27,377 bases of DNA, taken from positions 1-27,377 of the forward strand of contig MGNL01000037.1 of the NCBI GenBank assembly GCA_001796785.1, written 5' to 3'. Origin of the DNA: Chloroflexi bacterium RBG_16_51_16 (GTDB taxonomy: Bacteria; Chloroflexota; Anaerolineae; Anaerolineales; Villigracilaceae). How positions within the stretch are numbered: position 1 is the stretch's first letter; every line of letters begins with the position of its first letter. The translations under genes and the position numbers were made by a program. Below are positions 14,919 through 21,288 of this stretch, one piece after another. The notes under the pieces were generated by a model. It was not told the origin of the DNA. It made no database searches and saw only the letters and a program-made list of their open reading frames with translations.

Positions 14919-14927
14919 ATTATATCA
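14919..14927 (-). promoter_or_regulatory. Extended -10 promoter of tsaE, probably giving a leaderless mRNA
   Basis: On the minus strand TGATATAAT is an extended -10 (TGn plus perfect TATAAT at 14924-14919). Only TCTTTAA separates it from the ATG at 14911, so transcription should start at or within a base or two of the start codon. I see no good -35 at the usual distance, which the TGn extension would compensate for. Confidence 0.6.
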
Positions 14928-15067
14928 GGGCAGCATGCCATCAACCTTCGCGTCGGAGGGAGCATCCCAAAACGATGGTAATTATTTTATTATGACTTTC
15001 GAGTTCGGAGAACTGTCCGGTTGGAGTGCTTTGGGAAGTCGAGACTCTCCTTTGGTTACAAGATGTG

Positions 15068-16219
15068 CTACCGCGTTGAGCTCAATCCCAACGCAACGCC
15101 GATCGCCTTTGCGATCTTTCGAGCCGACATCGGCTTCGAAGCGCGGCGTGCGTTTTCAATGACTTGCTGGCGTTCAGCAGGACGGGTGATCCAGCGGGTA
15201 AGCGCTCGGACCACCAGTTGGGGAGTAGGTGCATACACACCCGCGCCTACCTGCTCTACGAAGGTGACATTCCCTTCCTCCTGGCCAGGAAGTTTGGCAT
15301 ACAAGATCATGGGAATATTCGCGTTCAATCCCTCTGTGATCGTGGCTGCACCGGATTTGGTAACCAGGAAATCGGCTGCTCTCATAAAATCAGGCATCGC
15401 CTGGGTGTATCCATAGATCAAGGTTGGATTTTCCCACTGCCGTTTTTCCAGGGTAGTCTTTAATTTTTGGTTCTTTCCGGTAATGATAACTTGTCCAACA
15501 TTCAAACCGGATTCATCTATCGCTCGGACCGTCTTGGCGAGGGGTCCCATCCCTTCCGCGCCGCCGACGACCAGGACGATCACCTCATCGAGCGGCCAGT
15601 GATATTTTTTTCGCAGGCGGCGTTTGTTTCCGGCAGGGACGCAGTAGCGGTCTGCCACAGGAAATCCAACCACGGCAAATTTGGAGGGTGACAGCCCGAA
15701 CTCACGACCTCGAGCACGGGCTTCCTCAGAGGGGACGAAAATCCGGTCGGCGCGGCTGTCAAACCACAGGGCATGCGTCGTGATGATATCCGTCACTACG
15801 GTGAAAAAGGGTGGTTTTTCCTTCCCGAGTGCTTTGAGGACGAAGGAATTCGCAAACGGATGGACCGTGACGATCAGGTCGGCGGGATGGTTTCGGACCA
15901 TCGCTTTGACATTCCGTCGTACATAAGGCCAAACGGATGCTTGTAACACCCTTATCCTGGATCTTCCATCTGTCACCCGGAATGATGCTTCATATAATCT
16001 CGGGGCTTTCACCATGGTTGGATATAAGTCCGGTGATTTATTAAATGGGAAGGGTGCATAATTCTTAAATGCATCCACCATTTCTGTGGTAACTCTTTTG
16101 GGGTATTCCAATTGCAGGGCTTCGATGATCGCTTCCGCTGCAGATCGATGACCACCGCCTGTGTCGGAGAAATAAAAAACAATATGAGGTTTCTTAATCC
16201 GTTGCTTCTTCGCCATCAT
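15068..16219 (-). CDS. MGDG-synthase-like glycolipid glycosyltransferase (GT28)
   Basis: A 383-residue GT-B enzyme of the group that includes plant MGD synthases and Bacillus UgtP, which transfer a hexose (Gal or Glc) to diacylglycerol. VFYFSDTGGGHRSAAEAI (~residues 14-31) is the diagnostic N-terminal acceptor motif. VVTDIITTHALWFD lies near residue 140. The C-terminal donor domain includes VLVVGGAEGMGPLAKTV, QVIITGKN, and the GT28 signature VTKSGAATITEGLNANIPMI (~residues 287-306). Its role is likely membrane glycolipid synthesis at the cytoplasmic face. The start overlaps the end of the DUF951 gene by 26 bases. A second ATG (16216) directly follows the first. Head-group sugar and anomer cannot be told. 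Confidence 0.9.
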   Translation of the reverse strand: MMAKKQRIKKPHIVFYFSDTGGGHRSAAEAIIEALQLEYPKRVTTEMVDAFKNYAPFPFNKSPDLYPTMVKAPRLYEASFRVTDGRSRIRVLQASVWPYVRRNVKAMVRNHPADLIVTVHPFANSFVLKALGKEKPPFFTVVTDIITTHALWFDSRADRIFVPSEEARARGREFGLSPSKFAVVGFPVADRYCVPAGNKRRLRKKYHWPLDEVIVLVVGGAEGMGPLAKTVRAIDESGLNVGQVIITGKNQKLKTTLEKRQWENPTLIYGYTQAMPDFMRAADFLVTKSGAATITEGLNANIPMILYAKLPGQEEGNVTFVEQVGAGVYAPTPQLVVRALTRWITRPAERQQVIENARRASKPMSARKIAKAIGVALGLSSTR

Positions 16220-16403
16220 GTTTGGTCAGGTTGGATTTCATCCGCCGCGATAATTCCCGGCGGGTGAGCATTACTCGCCTTCCGCATCCTTTGCACTCCA
16301 ATCGAATATCCGCCCCCAGGCGGACGACCTTCCATTCGTACGATCCACACGGGTGAGGTTTACGCAACCGCAATTGATCGTTCAACCGCAAATCAATCAG
16401 CAT
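16194..16403 (-). CDS. DUF951 family small protein
   Basis: A 69-residue protein of the DUF951 (YyzM-like) family, found in Firmicutes and Chloroflexota. From ATG 16403 it reads MLIDLRLNDQLRLRKPHPCG, then WKVVRLGADIRLECKGCGRR. The conserved KPHPCGS, GAD and C-x2-C-GR motifs suggest a small beta-barrel, possibly binding zinc or nucleic acid; the function is unknown. A longer frame upstream reaches 16724 but it crosses the phosphoribosyltransferase gene and lacks family similarity, so I reject it. The 3' end overlaps the MGDG-synthase-like gene by 26 bases. A TATAAT on the minus strand at 16451-16446 is a likely -10. Confidence 0.85.
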   Translation of the reverse strand: MLIDLRLNDQLRLRKPHPCGSYEWKVVRLGADIRLECKGCGRRVMLTRRELSRRMKSNLTKHDGEEATD

Positions 16404-16445
16404 TACAGATAATTCACGCGGTTCCTTTGGCGAATGATGGACGGA

Positions 16446-16451
16446 ATTATA
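16446..16451 (-). promoter_or_regulatory. -10 box for DUF951 / glycolipid glycosyltransferase operon
   Basis: A perfect TATAAT on the minus strand, 42 bases before the DUF951 start codon, within the 118-base divergent intergenic region. I do not find a convincing -35 at 16-18 bases. A 14-base palindrome lies 35 bases upstream. Confidence 0.4.
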
Positions 16452-16485
16452 CCGCTGGGAATTGTCTGGTGGACTTGTGATAGAC

Positions 16486-16499
16486 TCGACCATGGTCGA
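16486..16499. repeat. 14-base perfect palindrome in the divergent intergenic region
   Basis: TCGACCATGGTCGA is fully self-complementary. It sits between the divergent DUF951 and phosphoribosyltransferase genes, 22 bases before the latter's start codon. It could be an operator controlling either gene, or a coincidence containing an NcoI-type core. Confidence 0.35.
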
Positions 16500-16521
16500 A
16501 TGCCTGTTTTGGAGGGAAACC

Positions 16522-17073
16522 ATGTCCAAGCGCGAAGCATATGCCATCGAGATCGCCGGACTTAAACGGGATTTACGTTTGTTCGAAATTAAACCCGGGT
16601 TACGCATCGCAATCCTGAATATCCTGGGGGATACAGAGTTAGTACAGGCCTGCGCAAAAGAACTGGCAAAAAAAATCAAGGCGGTGGAGTTTGATGTACT
16701 AGTTACTGCTGAGGCCAAATCCATCCCCCTGGCCTATGCCTTGTCGGTTGAGACAGGTAAACCCTACATCATCCTGCGCAAGATGTACAAACCTTACATG
16801 GGCGATGCTCTCAAGGCAGAGACATTGTCCATAACCACGGGACAGCCTCAGGCTCTCTTCCTCGATGAGAAGGATATTGAGATGCTCAAAGGTCGCCGGG
16901 CTGTAATCCTGGATGACGTCATCAGTACCGGCTCAACCCTTCAAGGCATGCGGATGATCCTCGACAAGGCGGGTGCCGTGGTGGCAGCCGAAGCGGCCAT
17001 CCTAACCGAAGGCGACCGGGCAAAATGGATGCATATCCATTCCCTGGGTCATCTTCCCCTGTTTACGGATTAA
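16522..17073 (+). CDS. Purine phosphoribosyltransferase (adenine PRT-like)
   Basis: A 183-residue type I phosphoribosyltransferase that would make a purine nucleotide from a free base and PRPP. The PRPP-binding motif AVILDDVISTGSTL occupies residues ~127-140. FDVLVTAEAKSIPLAYAL (~57-74) matches the region around the EARG motif of adenine PRTs, and ILRKMYKPYM precedes the flexible loop. I start it at ATG 16522 because a strong ribosome site, GGAGG, lies 6 bases upstream; an in-frame ATG at 16492 lies inside the palindrome and has none. Substrate could be adenine or xanthine/guanine. Its stop codon abuts the stop codon of the convergent GIY-YIG gene. Confidence 0.85.
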   Translation: MSKREAYAIEIAGLKRDLRLFEIKPGLRIAILNILGDTELVQACAKELAKKIKAVEFDVLVTAEAKSIPLAYALSVETGKPYIILRKMYKPYMGDALKAETLSITTGQPQALFLDEKDIEMLKGRRAVILDDVISTGSTLQGMRMILDKAGAVVAAEAAILTEGDRAKWMHIHSLGHLPLFTD

Positions 17074-17328
17074 CTACTTCTCGGTTCTCTCGATCAATAA
17101 TAACTTCTTAGAACGAGGTAAATTCTTTATATATTTTTCCCTGCGCATCGCGGCACTCCGGTCTGCGTGGTATTCAATATAGACCAGGGTTACCGGTAGG
17201 CGGTTGCGCGTATATCGTGCACCCCTGCCTGCGTTATGCATTTTTAAACGCTCGGTTGGATCATGCGTCCACCCCGTGTAGAAAGTACCGTCGGCACATT
17301 CCAGGATGTAACAATAGCTCTCTTTCAT
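17074..17328 (-). CDS. GIY-YIG nuclease superfamily protein (UPF0213/YhbQ-like)
   Basis: An 84-residue single-domain GIY-YIG protein. CYILECADGTFYTGWTHDP holds the two-strand core (YIL...YTGWT replacing GIY...YIG). ERLKMHNAGRGARYTR with the conserved Arg, VYIEYHADRSAAMRREKYIK with the Glu of the active site, and LLLIE at the end complete the fold. Members are small proteins with proposed DNA-nicking activity; the cellular role is unclear. I chose ATG 17328 by comparison with the family. An in-frame ATG at 17394 would add 22 residues that do not look conserved and would start 6 bases after the stop codon of the upstream gene. Confidence 0.85.
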   Translation of the reverse strand: MKESYCYILECADGTFYTGWTHDPTERLKMHNAGRGARYTRNRLPVTLVYIEYHADRSAAMRREKYIKNLPRSKKLLLIERTEK

Positions 17329-17400
17329 TGGAGAAGTCCATTCATCAAGGTTATTGGACTTCCCTAAATACCAGTAGTGATCCTCATCATCCACCAGCTT

Positions 17401-18381
17401 CTAGAGCTGCTTGGGTTTTACCAAACCAGTACCAAACAGTCTTTCGGTAAAAGATGGAATATCCACTGGTTTAGTAGATGGACCATGCCAATCTGCTTCA
17501 TACCTTTCTTTTAACCAGCGCTTGTGTCCTTGCAGGGCAGCTTCCAAGCGTTCTCCTACACTGGTTTCATCTCCCTGTTCAATTTCATCCCGCATTCCTT
17601 TTAACCCGGCGATGAGTATATCCAGGGCGTGCACGGTGTTCGATCGATTCTTCATCACTGCCATTCGTAGCGATTCGATATCGTCATGATAAGCCAGCCC
17701 GCTTGACACACTTGCATACGGTCTCCCGGCCATTTTTCGACCTTCCAACCACCCTGGCTGGTCGACCGTCGCGTTCAACAGGGCAGCTCCTGCAAGCTGC
17801 GGCAGGATATGGATCGAGGTCATGATCCCGTCGGATTCGATTGGATCCGCGAGCATTGGACTCGCACCCAATAATTTTACAAAATCGCAGGCAAGTGTCA
17901 CCGCATTCTCTGGGACACCGACAGGAACATCCACGATGAAAACAGATTTGTTAAAAAGATCGCCTCTTGCAGAAGCGATGCCCAATTCGGTAGAGTGCAG
18001 ATGGGCGGGGTTCAACGCGGGTACCAAACCTATGTGATAACATCCCTCCGGCAGCCGGTTTTTGAACAGCTGGATCGTTTCATTTTTTATCGGAGCGGTG
18101 TCCAGGATGACCGTCCCGGCTTTAAGGTCGTGTGAAATAATTTCCAGGGTCTCCTGAACCTGTTTGAGCGGCAGGCTCAAGACGATCAATCGTGATGTCC
18201 GGACCGCCTCCAGGAGATTGTGAACTTCTTTATCGATCGCGTCTTTCTTATGGGCTTCCCGTTCGTTTTCTGTTTTTATGTCATTCCCCACCCGCTCGAT
18301 AGTATCCTTATAATCCCGCAAAGCCAATCCGATTGAAACGCCGATTTGACCCAGGCCGATCAGTGTGATCTGGACACGCAT
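17401..18381 (-). CDS. Prephenate dehydrogenase-like NAD(P)-dependent protein
   Basis: A 326-residue protein with an N-terminal Rossmann domain (ITLIGLGQIGVSIGLALRDY) and a helical C-terminal domain as in TyrA. VILDTAPIKNETIQLF stands at the position of the TyrA D-x-x-S-x-K motif, and LADPIESDGIMTSIHILPQL resembles the TyrA dimer helix. However, the conserved catalytic motif HPMAG is replaced by GLVPALNPAHL, so the histidine is not at its usual place. It may be a divergent prephenate/arogenate dehydrogenase or an enzyme with another substrate. The ATG has a good ribosome site (GAGGT). A minus-strand TATAAT (18414-18409) lies 27 bases upstream. No other aromatic amino acid genes are nearby. 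Confidence 0.65.
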   Translation of the reverse strand: MRVQITLIGLGQIGVSIGLALRDYKDTIERVGNDIKTENEREAHKKDAIDKEVHNLLEAVRTSRLIVLSLPLKQVQETLEIISHDLKAGTVILDTAPIKNETIQLFKNRLPEGCYHIGLVPALNPAHLHSTELGIASARGDLFNKSVFIVDVPVGVPENAVTLACDFVKLLGASPMLADPIESDGIMTSIHILPQLAGAALLNATVDQPGWLEGRKMAGRPYASVSSGLAYHDDIESLRMAVMKNRSNTVHALDILIAGLKGMRDEIEQGDETSVGERLEAALQGHKRWLKERYEADWHGPSTKPVDIPSFTERLFGTGLVKPKQL

Positions 18382-18398
18382 GATTACCTCTTAATGAT

Positions 18399-18428
18399 TT
18401 GTCCTCGGATTATACTGCCGGCTATAAT
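18399..18428 (+). promoter_or_regulatory. Sigma-70-like promoter facing ogt
   Basis: TTGTCC (18399-18404, four of six), an 18-base spacer and a perfect TATAAT (18423-18428). The transcript would begin near 18436, right at the base of the hairpin at 18438-18466. It overlaps the divergent -10 box, so the two promoters probably compete. Confidence 0.45.
18409..18414 (-). promoter_or_regulatory. -10 box for the prephenate-dehydrogenase-like gene
   Basis: A perfect TATAAT on the minus strand (CAGTATAATCC). Transcription would start near 18402, giving a leader of about 20 bases with GAGGT before the ATG at 18381. The -35 is weak. It lies back to back with a plus-strand -10 at 18423. Confidence 0.45.
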
Positions 18429-18510
18429 TTAAATTGCGAGAGCCGCGGACGCCGACCGCGGCTCTCTTTGGAAAGGAGGAGAAGAGAAATCACCTAACGG
18501 CTATAATTTA
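18419..18510 (+). repeat. 13-base direct repeats CGGCTATAATTTA flanking the hairpin
   Basis: The identical 13-mer occurs at 18419-18431 and 18498-18510, 79 bases apart. Each copy contains a perfect TATAAT. The 66 bases between include the GC-rich hairpin. This could be a duplicated -10 region or the target-site duplication of a tiny insertion. Confidence 0.55.
18438..18466 (+). other. GC-rich hairpin in the leader upstream of ogt
   Basis: A perfect inverted repeat, GAGAGCCGCGG / CCGCGGCTCTC, with 11-base arms and a 7-base loop (ACGCCGA). It is followed by TTTGG and a purine-rich AAAGGAGGAGAAGAGAA tract containing a Shine-Dalgarno-like GGAGG with no start codon at a fitting distance. It is flanked by two copies of CGGCTATAATTTA. 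It could be a 5' stabiliser, an attenuator, a small RNA or a small inserted element. There is no long U tract, so I do not call it a rho-independent terminator. Confidence 0.5.
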
Positions 18511-18603
18511 TCATGCTTGCTTCAGCGCTACTTGACGGGAAATCGACGTTTACCCTACGATTAACCGCCTTCTTTCAAACTTGTAAACCAAAATACCTCA
18601 TTT

Positions 18604-19146
18604 ATGACCAGAAAAACACATGCGAGCACGCTGACAACCCCAATTTACACAGGAGAACTTGATAACACACCTGTGGGTGATCTACTCCTCGCTGCATCCG
18701 ATAAAGGTTTGGTTGCCGTGGAGTGGAAGAACGCACATAACGAATTTGATAACTATTTGCAACGCTTTTCACATTCGGTTACTTCCAATAGATCGATCAC
18801 GAATCGATTCGCTGAAGAATTGAGCGAATATTTTTCGCGAAAACGGAGGAGATTCACCTTCCCGATCGATTGGTCTTATATGCGTGAATTTCAACGCCGG
18901 GTTTTGCTGATTACATATCGAATCCCGTATGGTCAAACAAGAACCTATGGTGAAATCGCTAAGCAATTAGGCAATGAGCATTTCTCGAGGGCGGTTGGGC
19001 GTGCCCAGGCTGTCAACCCAATGCCGCTCGTGATCCCATGTCATCGCGTGATCGGCAGGGACGGTGGATTACATGGTTACGGTGGTGGTCAAGGATTGCA
19101 AACCAAAGAATGGCTTTTAAAAATGGAAGGCGCTTTACTAACTTGA
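18604..19146 (+). CDS. ogt: Methylated-DNA--protein-cysteine S-methyltransferase
   Basis: A 180-residue suicide DNA repair protein that takes the alkyl group from O6-alkylguanine onto its own cysteine. The active-site motif is PLVIPCHRVIG with Cys146. YGQTRTYGEIAKQLG and RAVGRAQAVNPMP are the helix-turn-helix and Asn-hinge elements that flip the damaged base, and LHGYGGGQGLQTKEWLL closes the domain. The N-terminal ~85 residues are the usual RNase-H-like domain of Ogt/Ada-C proteins. The ATG at 18604 has no clear ribosome site. The 222-base gap before it holds divergent promoters, a hairpin and direct repeats. A 10-base-arm inverted repeat follows 8 bases after the stop codon. Confidence 0.93.
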   Translation: MTRKTHASTLTTPIYTGELDNTPVGDLLLAASDKGLVAVEWKNAHNEFDNYLQRFSHSVTSNRSITNRFAEELSEYFSRKRRRFTFPIDWSYMREFQRRVLLITYRIPYGQTRTYGEIAKQLGNEHFSRAVGRAQAVNPMPLVIPCHRVIGRDGGLHGYGGGQGLQTKEWLLKMEGALLT

Positions 19147-19154
19147 CGAAAAGG

Positions 19155-19188
19155 TATGATCCAGGTCGGTCCCGTATTCTGGATCATA
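19155..19188 (+). other. Hairpin just downstream of ogt
   Basis: TATGATCCAG (19155-19164) and CTGGATCATA (19179-19188) are a perfect 10-base inverted repeat around a 14-base loop. It starts 8 bases after the ogt stop codon. There is no T tract, so it may protect the mRNA 3' end or act as a weak terminator. Confidence 0.5.
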
Positions 19189-19364
19189 GCTAAACAGAGT
19201 GAGGCAATTTTAAAATCCGCAATCTATGTTGTGGTACACTTGTTCTAATAATAAGAGTTTGATTTGATACCTTTAATAGCTTTGTGAACCTGCGGTTTTT
19301 TTTGCAGGCGGCCAATTTAGTCATTGGACTCTGTCGTAATTTTCCAACTTGTTTACAGGTAAAT

Positions 19365-20252
19365 ATGAAATCAAAACATTGGGTCGTTTTCATTTTGTTG
19401 GGAATAATTTGGAGCTCGTCGTTCCTCTGGATCAAGATCGGTGTACAGGAAATTGGTCCCATGGCTCTTGTGGCATTCCGCATGTTATTTGGAGCGCTGG
19501 CGGGTGTTGCCATTGCAGTCATTAATAAAACCGAATGGCCGCGCGATTCAAGGACCTGGCGTGACTTTGCCATCCTGGGTCCAACCAGCCTGGCTATCCC
19601 GATCTTTTTTATTTCATGGGGGGAACAATCCATCGATTCTGCGGTGGCTTCAATTTTGAATGCCACCGTGCCGCTTTTTACCATCCTCATCGCCCATTAC
19701 TGGCTGCACGACGACAAGATGACGGTCCCCAAGGTCGTGGGATTATTGATCGGCTTCTCCGGTGTGGTGGTTTTGATGAGCGAGGATTTGATCGGCAATG
19801 CTCAAAACTCGATCCTGGGCCAGGCTGCGGTCGTTCTGGCAGCACTTTTTTATGCTGGCAGTGCGGTATATGCACGTAAAGCCACCCAACACGTAGCCGG
19901 ATTGGCACGCGGTGTTGCACCGCTTATCACTGCAGCTTTGTTCATGTGGTTACTCGGGCCAGTATTTGAAAAACCTTTTAAGGTTCCGGTGTTGCCCCTT
20001 ACCTGGGTCGCTGTTTTATGGTTGGGTATCCTTGGCTCAGGCCTCGCATTCATCATGTTCTATTACCTCATTCATGAAATCGGACCGACCCGCGCCACAG
20101 CGGTAACCTATATTTTTCCACTTGGAGGCGTGATCCTGGGTGTGCTCTTCCTTGACGAGCATTTGTCCTGGCAGCTCTTGATGGGATCGGTTTTGATCAT
20201 TTTGAGCTTGCTGGTCATTAATTATCAGCCCAAGCCGAAGGCGTCAAATTAA
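19365..20252 (+). CDS. EamA/DMT family transporter
   Basis: A 295-residue inner-membrane protein with ten hydrophobic helices in two EamA repeats, the fold of drug/metabolite exporters. The first repeat begins HWVVFILLGIIWSSSFLWIK, includes MALVAFRMLFGALAGVAIA and ends near VVLMSEDL. The second spans GQAAVVLAALFYAGSAVYA to VLIILSLLVIN with AVTYIFPLGGVILGVLFLDE, a typical signature. Starting at ATG 19365 gives the usual short N-terminus and has AGGT 6 bases upstream. The frame extends to an ATG at 19284, but those 27 residues look like a leader without family similarity. The substrate is unknown. The gap upstream contains a run of eight T (19296-19303) but no strong promoter. Confidence 0.9.
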   Translation: MKSKHWVVFILLGIIWSSSFLWIKIGVQEIGPMALVAFRMLFGALAGVAIAVINKTEWPRDSRTWRDFAILGPTSLAIPIFFISWGEQSIDSAVASILNATVPLFTILIAHYWLHDDKMTVPKVVGLLIGFSGVVVLMSEDLIGNAQNSILGQAAVVLAALFYAGSAVYARKATQHVAGLARGVAPLITAALFMWLLGPVFEKPFKVPVLPLTWVAVLWLGILGSGLAFIMFYYLIHEIGPTRATAVTYIFPLGGVILGVLFLDEHLSWQLLMGSVLIILSLLVINYQPKPKASN

Positions 20253-20300
20253 ATCTCGAAAATTGTTCGTGTCGTATCTTGAGCCTCTTCTTGTTAACCT

Positions 20301-21218
20301 ATGACAAACTTTCGTTCTGGTTTTGTGTCAGTCATTGGCCGATCCAATGTGGGCAAATCAACCCTTCTGAATGCACTGCTTGGTCAGAAGGTGGCAGCCG
20401 TATCGCCTCGACCGCAAACCACCCGCCGGCGCCAGTTGGGGATTCTTACCCTTCCAAATGCCCAGGTCGTTTTCATAGACACGCCCGGTCTTCATCAGCC
20501 GCTTCATAGGCTCGGTCATTACCTTAACCAGGAAGCGAAAGATGCGATCCAGGGTATCGATGTGATCCTGTTTACCGTTGATGCATCTGTCTTGCCATCC
20601 GAGGAAGACCGTTTGGTGGCTGGATTGATCGATGGATTGCCTGGTGAACGCCCGATTTTAATGGCTTTAAATAAGACGGATCTCGTTGAACCGGATGAGA
20701 TTAATCGAGTTCTGAGTACGTACACGGATTTGGTCCACAGGGAAGTAAAAACCGTTCCTATCTCAGCCTTGAAAAAATCTCAGTTGGATGTCCTTGAGGA
20801 AACCCTCGTTTCGCTCCTCCCCGTTCGTCCTCCGGAATTTCCGGAGGATCAGTTGACAGACCTTTATGAACGCGAGATTGCAGCGGATCTGATCCGCGCT
20901 GCATGTCTGTATTTGCTCCGGGATGAGGTGCCCCATAGTCTGGCAGTCCGTATCGACGAATTTAAAGAGCGACCCCAGGGTGCAGCCTATATCGCTGCAA
21001 CCATATTTGTTGAACGCGATTCACACAAAGGGATCGTAATCGGTCAAGGGGGAAAAATGTTGAAAGAGATTGGGACATCCGCAAGAGTCGAAATCGAAGA
21101 GATGAGCGGACGCAAGGTTTTTCTGGAATTAAAGGTTAAAGTCCTTAAGCAATGGCGTAACGATGATTCTGCACTTAAGCGCCTGGGTTATAAGATCAAG
21201 AATGGATCACCGCATTAA
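20301..21218 (+). CDS. era: GTPase Era
   Basis: A 305-residue GTPase that binds the 3' end of 16S rRNA and helps 30S subunit maturation. GTP-binding motifs are GRSNVGKS (13-20), a switch I region VSPRPQTTRR with the conserved Thr, DTPG (60-63), NKTD (124-127) and ISALKK. The C-terminal KH domain contains FVERDSHKGIVIGQGGKMLK. Length is as usual for Era. The ATG has no visible ribosome site in the 48-base gap after the EamA gene. In many bacteria era is linked to rnc, ybeY or recO; none of these is near here. Confidence 0.96.
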   Translation: MTNFRSGFVSVIGRSNVGKSTLLNALLGQKVAAVSPRPQTTRRRQLGILTLPNAQVVFIDTPGLHQPLHRLGHYLNQEAKDAIQGIDVILFTVDASVLPSEEDRLVAGLIDGLPGERPILMALNKTDLVEPDEINRVLSTYTDLVHREVKTVPISALKKSQLDVLEETLVSLLPVRPPEFPEDQLTDLYEREIAADLIRAACLYLLRDEVPHSLAVRIDEFKERPQGAAYIAATIFVERDSHKGIVIGQGGKMLKEIGTSARVEIEEMSGRKVFLELKVKVLKQWRNDDSALKRLGYKIKNGSPH

Positions 21219-21242
21219 TAATTTTGTTAGGCTTCCCCAGTT

Positions 21243-21288
21243 AAAAATCAATCCAGCGTGTGCTCGCCATTCGTCATCATTGATTTTT
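21243..21288. terminator. Possible AT-rich bidirectional terminator between era and yitT
   Basis: AAAAATCAAT (21243-21252) and ATTGATTTTT (21279-21288) form a perfect 10-base inverted repeat around 26 bases, between the convergent genes. The right arm overlaps the last codons of the YitT gene. The A and T runs on both sides fit a bidirectional terminator, but the stem is AT-rich and the loop long. Confidence 0.3.

Noticed and set aside
16404..16724. Upstream extension of the DUF951 frame (107 extra codons)
   Set aside because: It runs across the intergenic region and through the start of the divergent phosphoribosyltransferase gene; only the last 69 residues match the family.
18513..18650. 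Short plus-strand frame starting right after the second TATAAT copy
   Set aside because: It starts only 5 bases after the -10 box, overlaps ogt in another frame and has no recognisable product.
19190..19690. 166-codon minus-strand frame opposite the EamA transporter start
   Set aside because: No motif, low-complexity basic translation, and antisense to a well-supported transporter gene.
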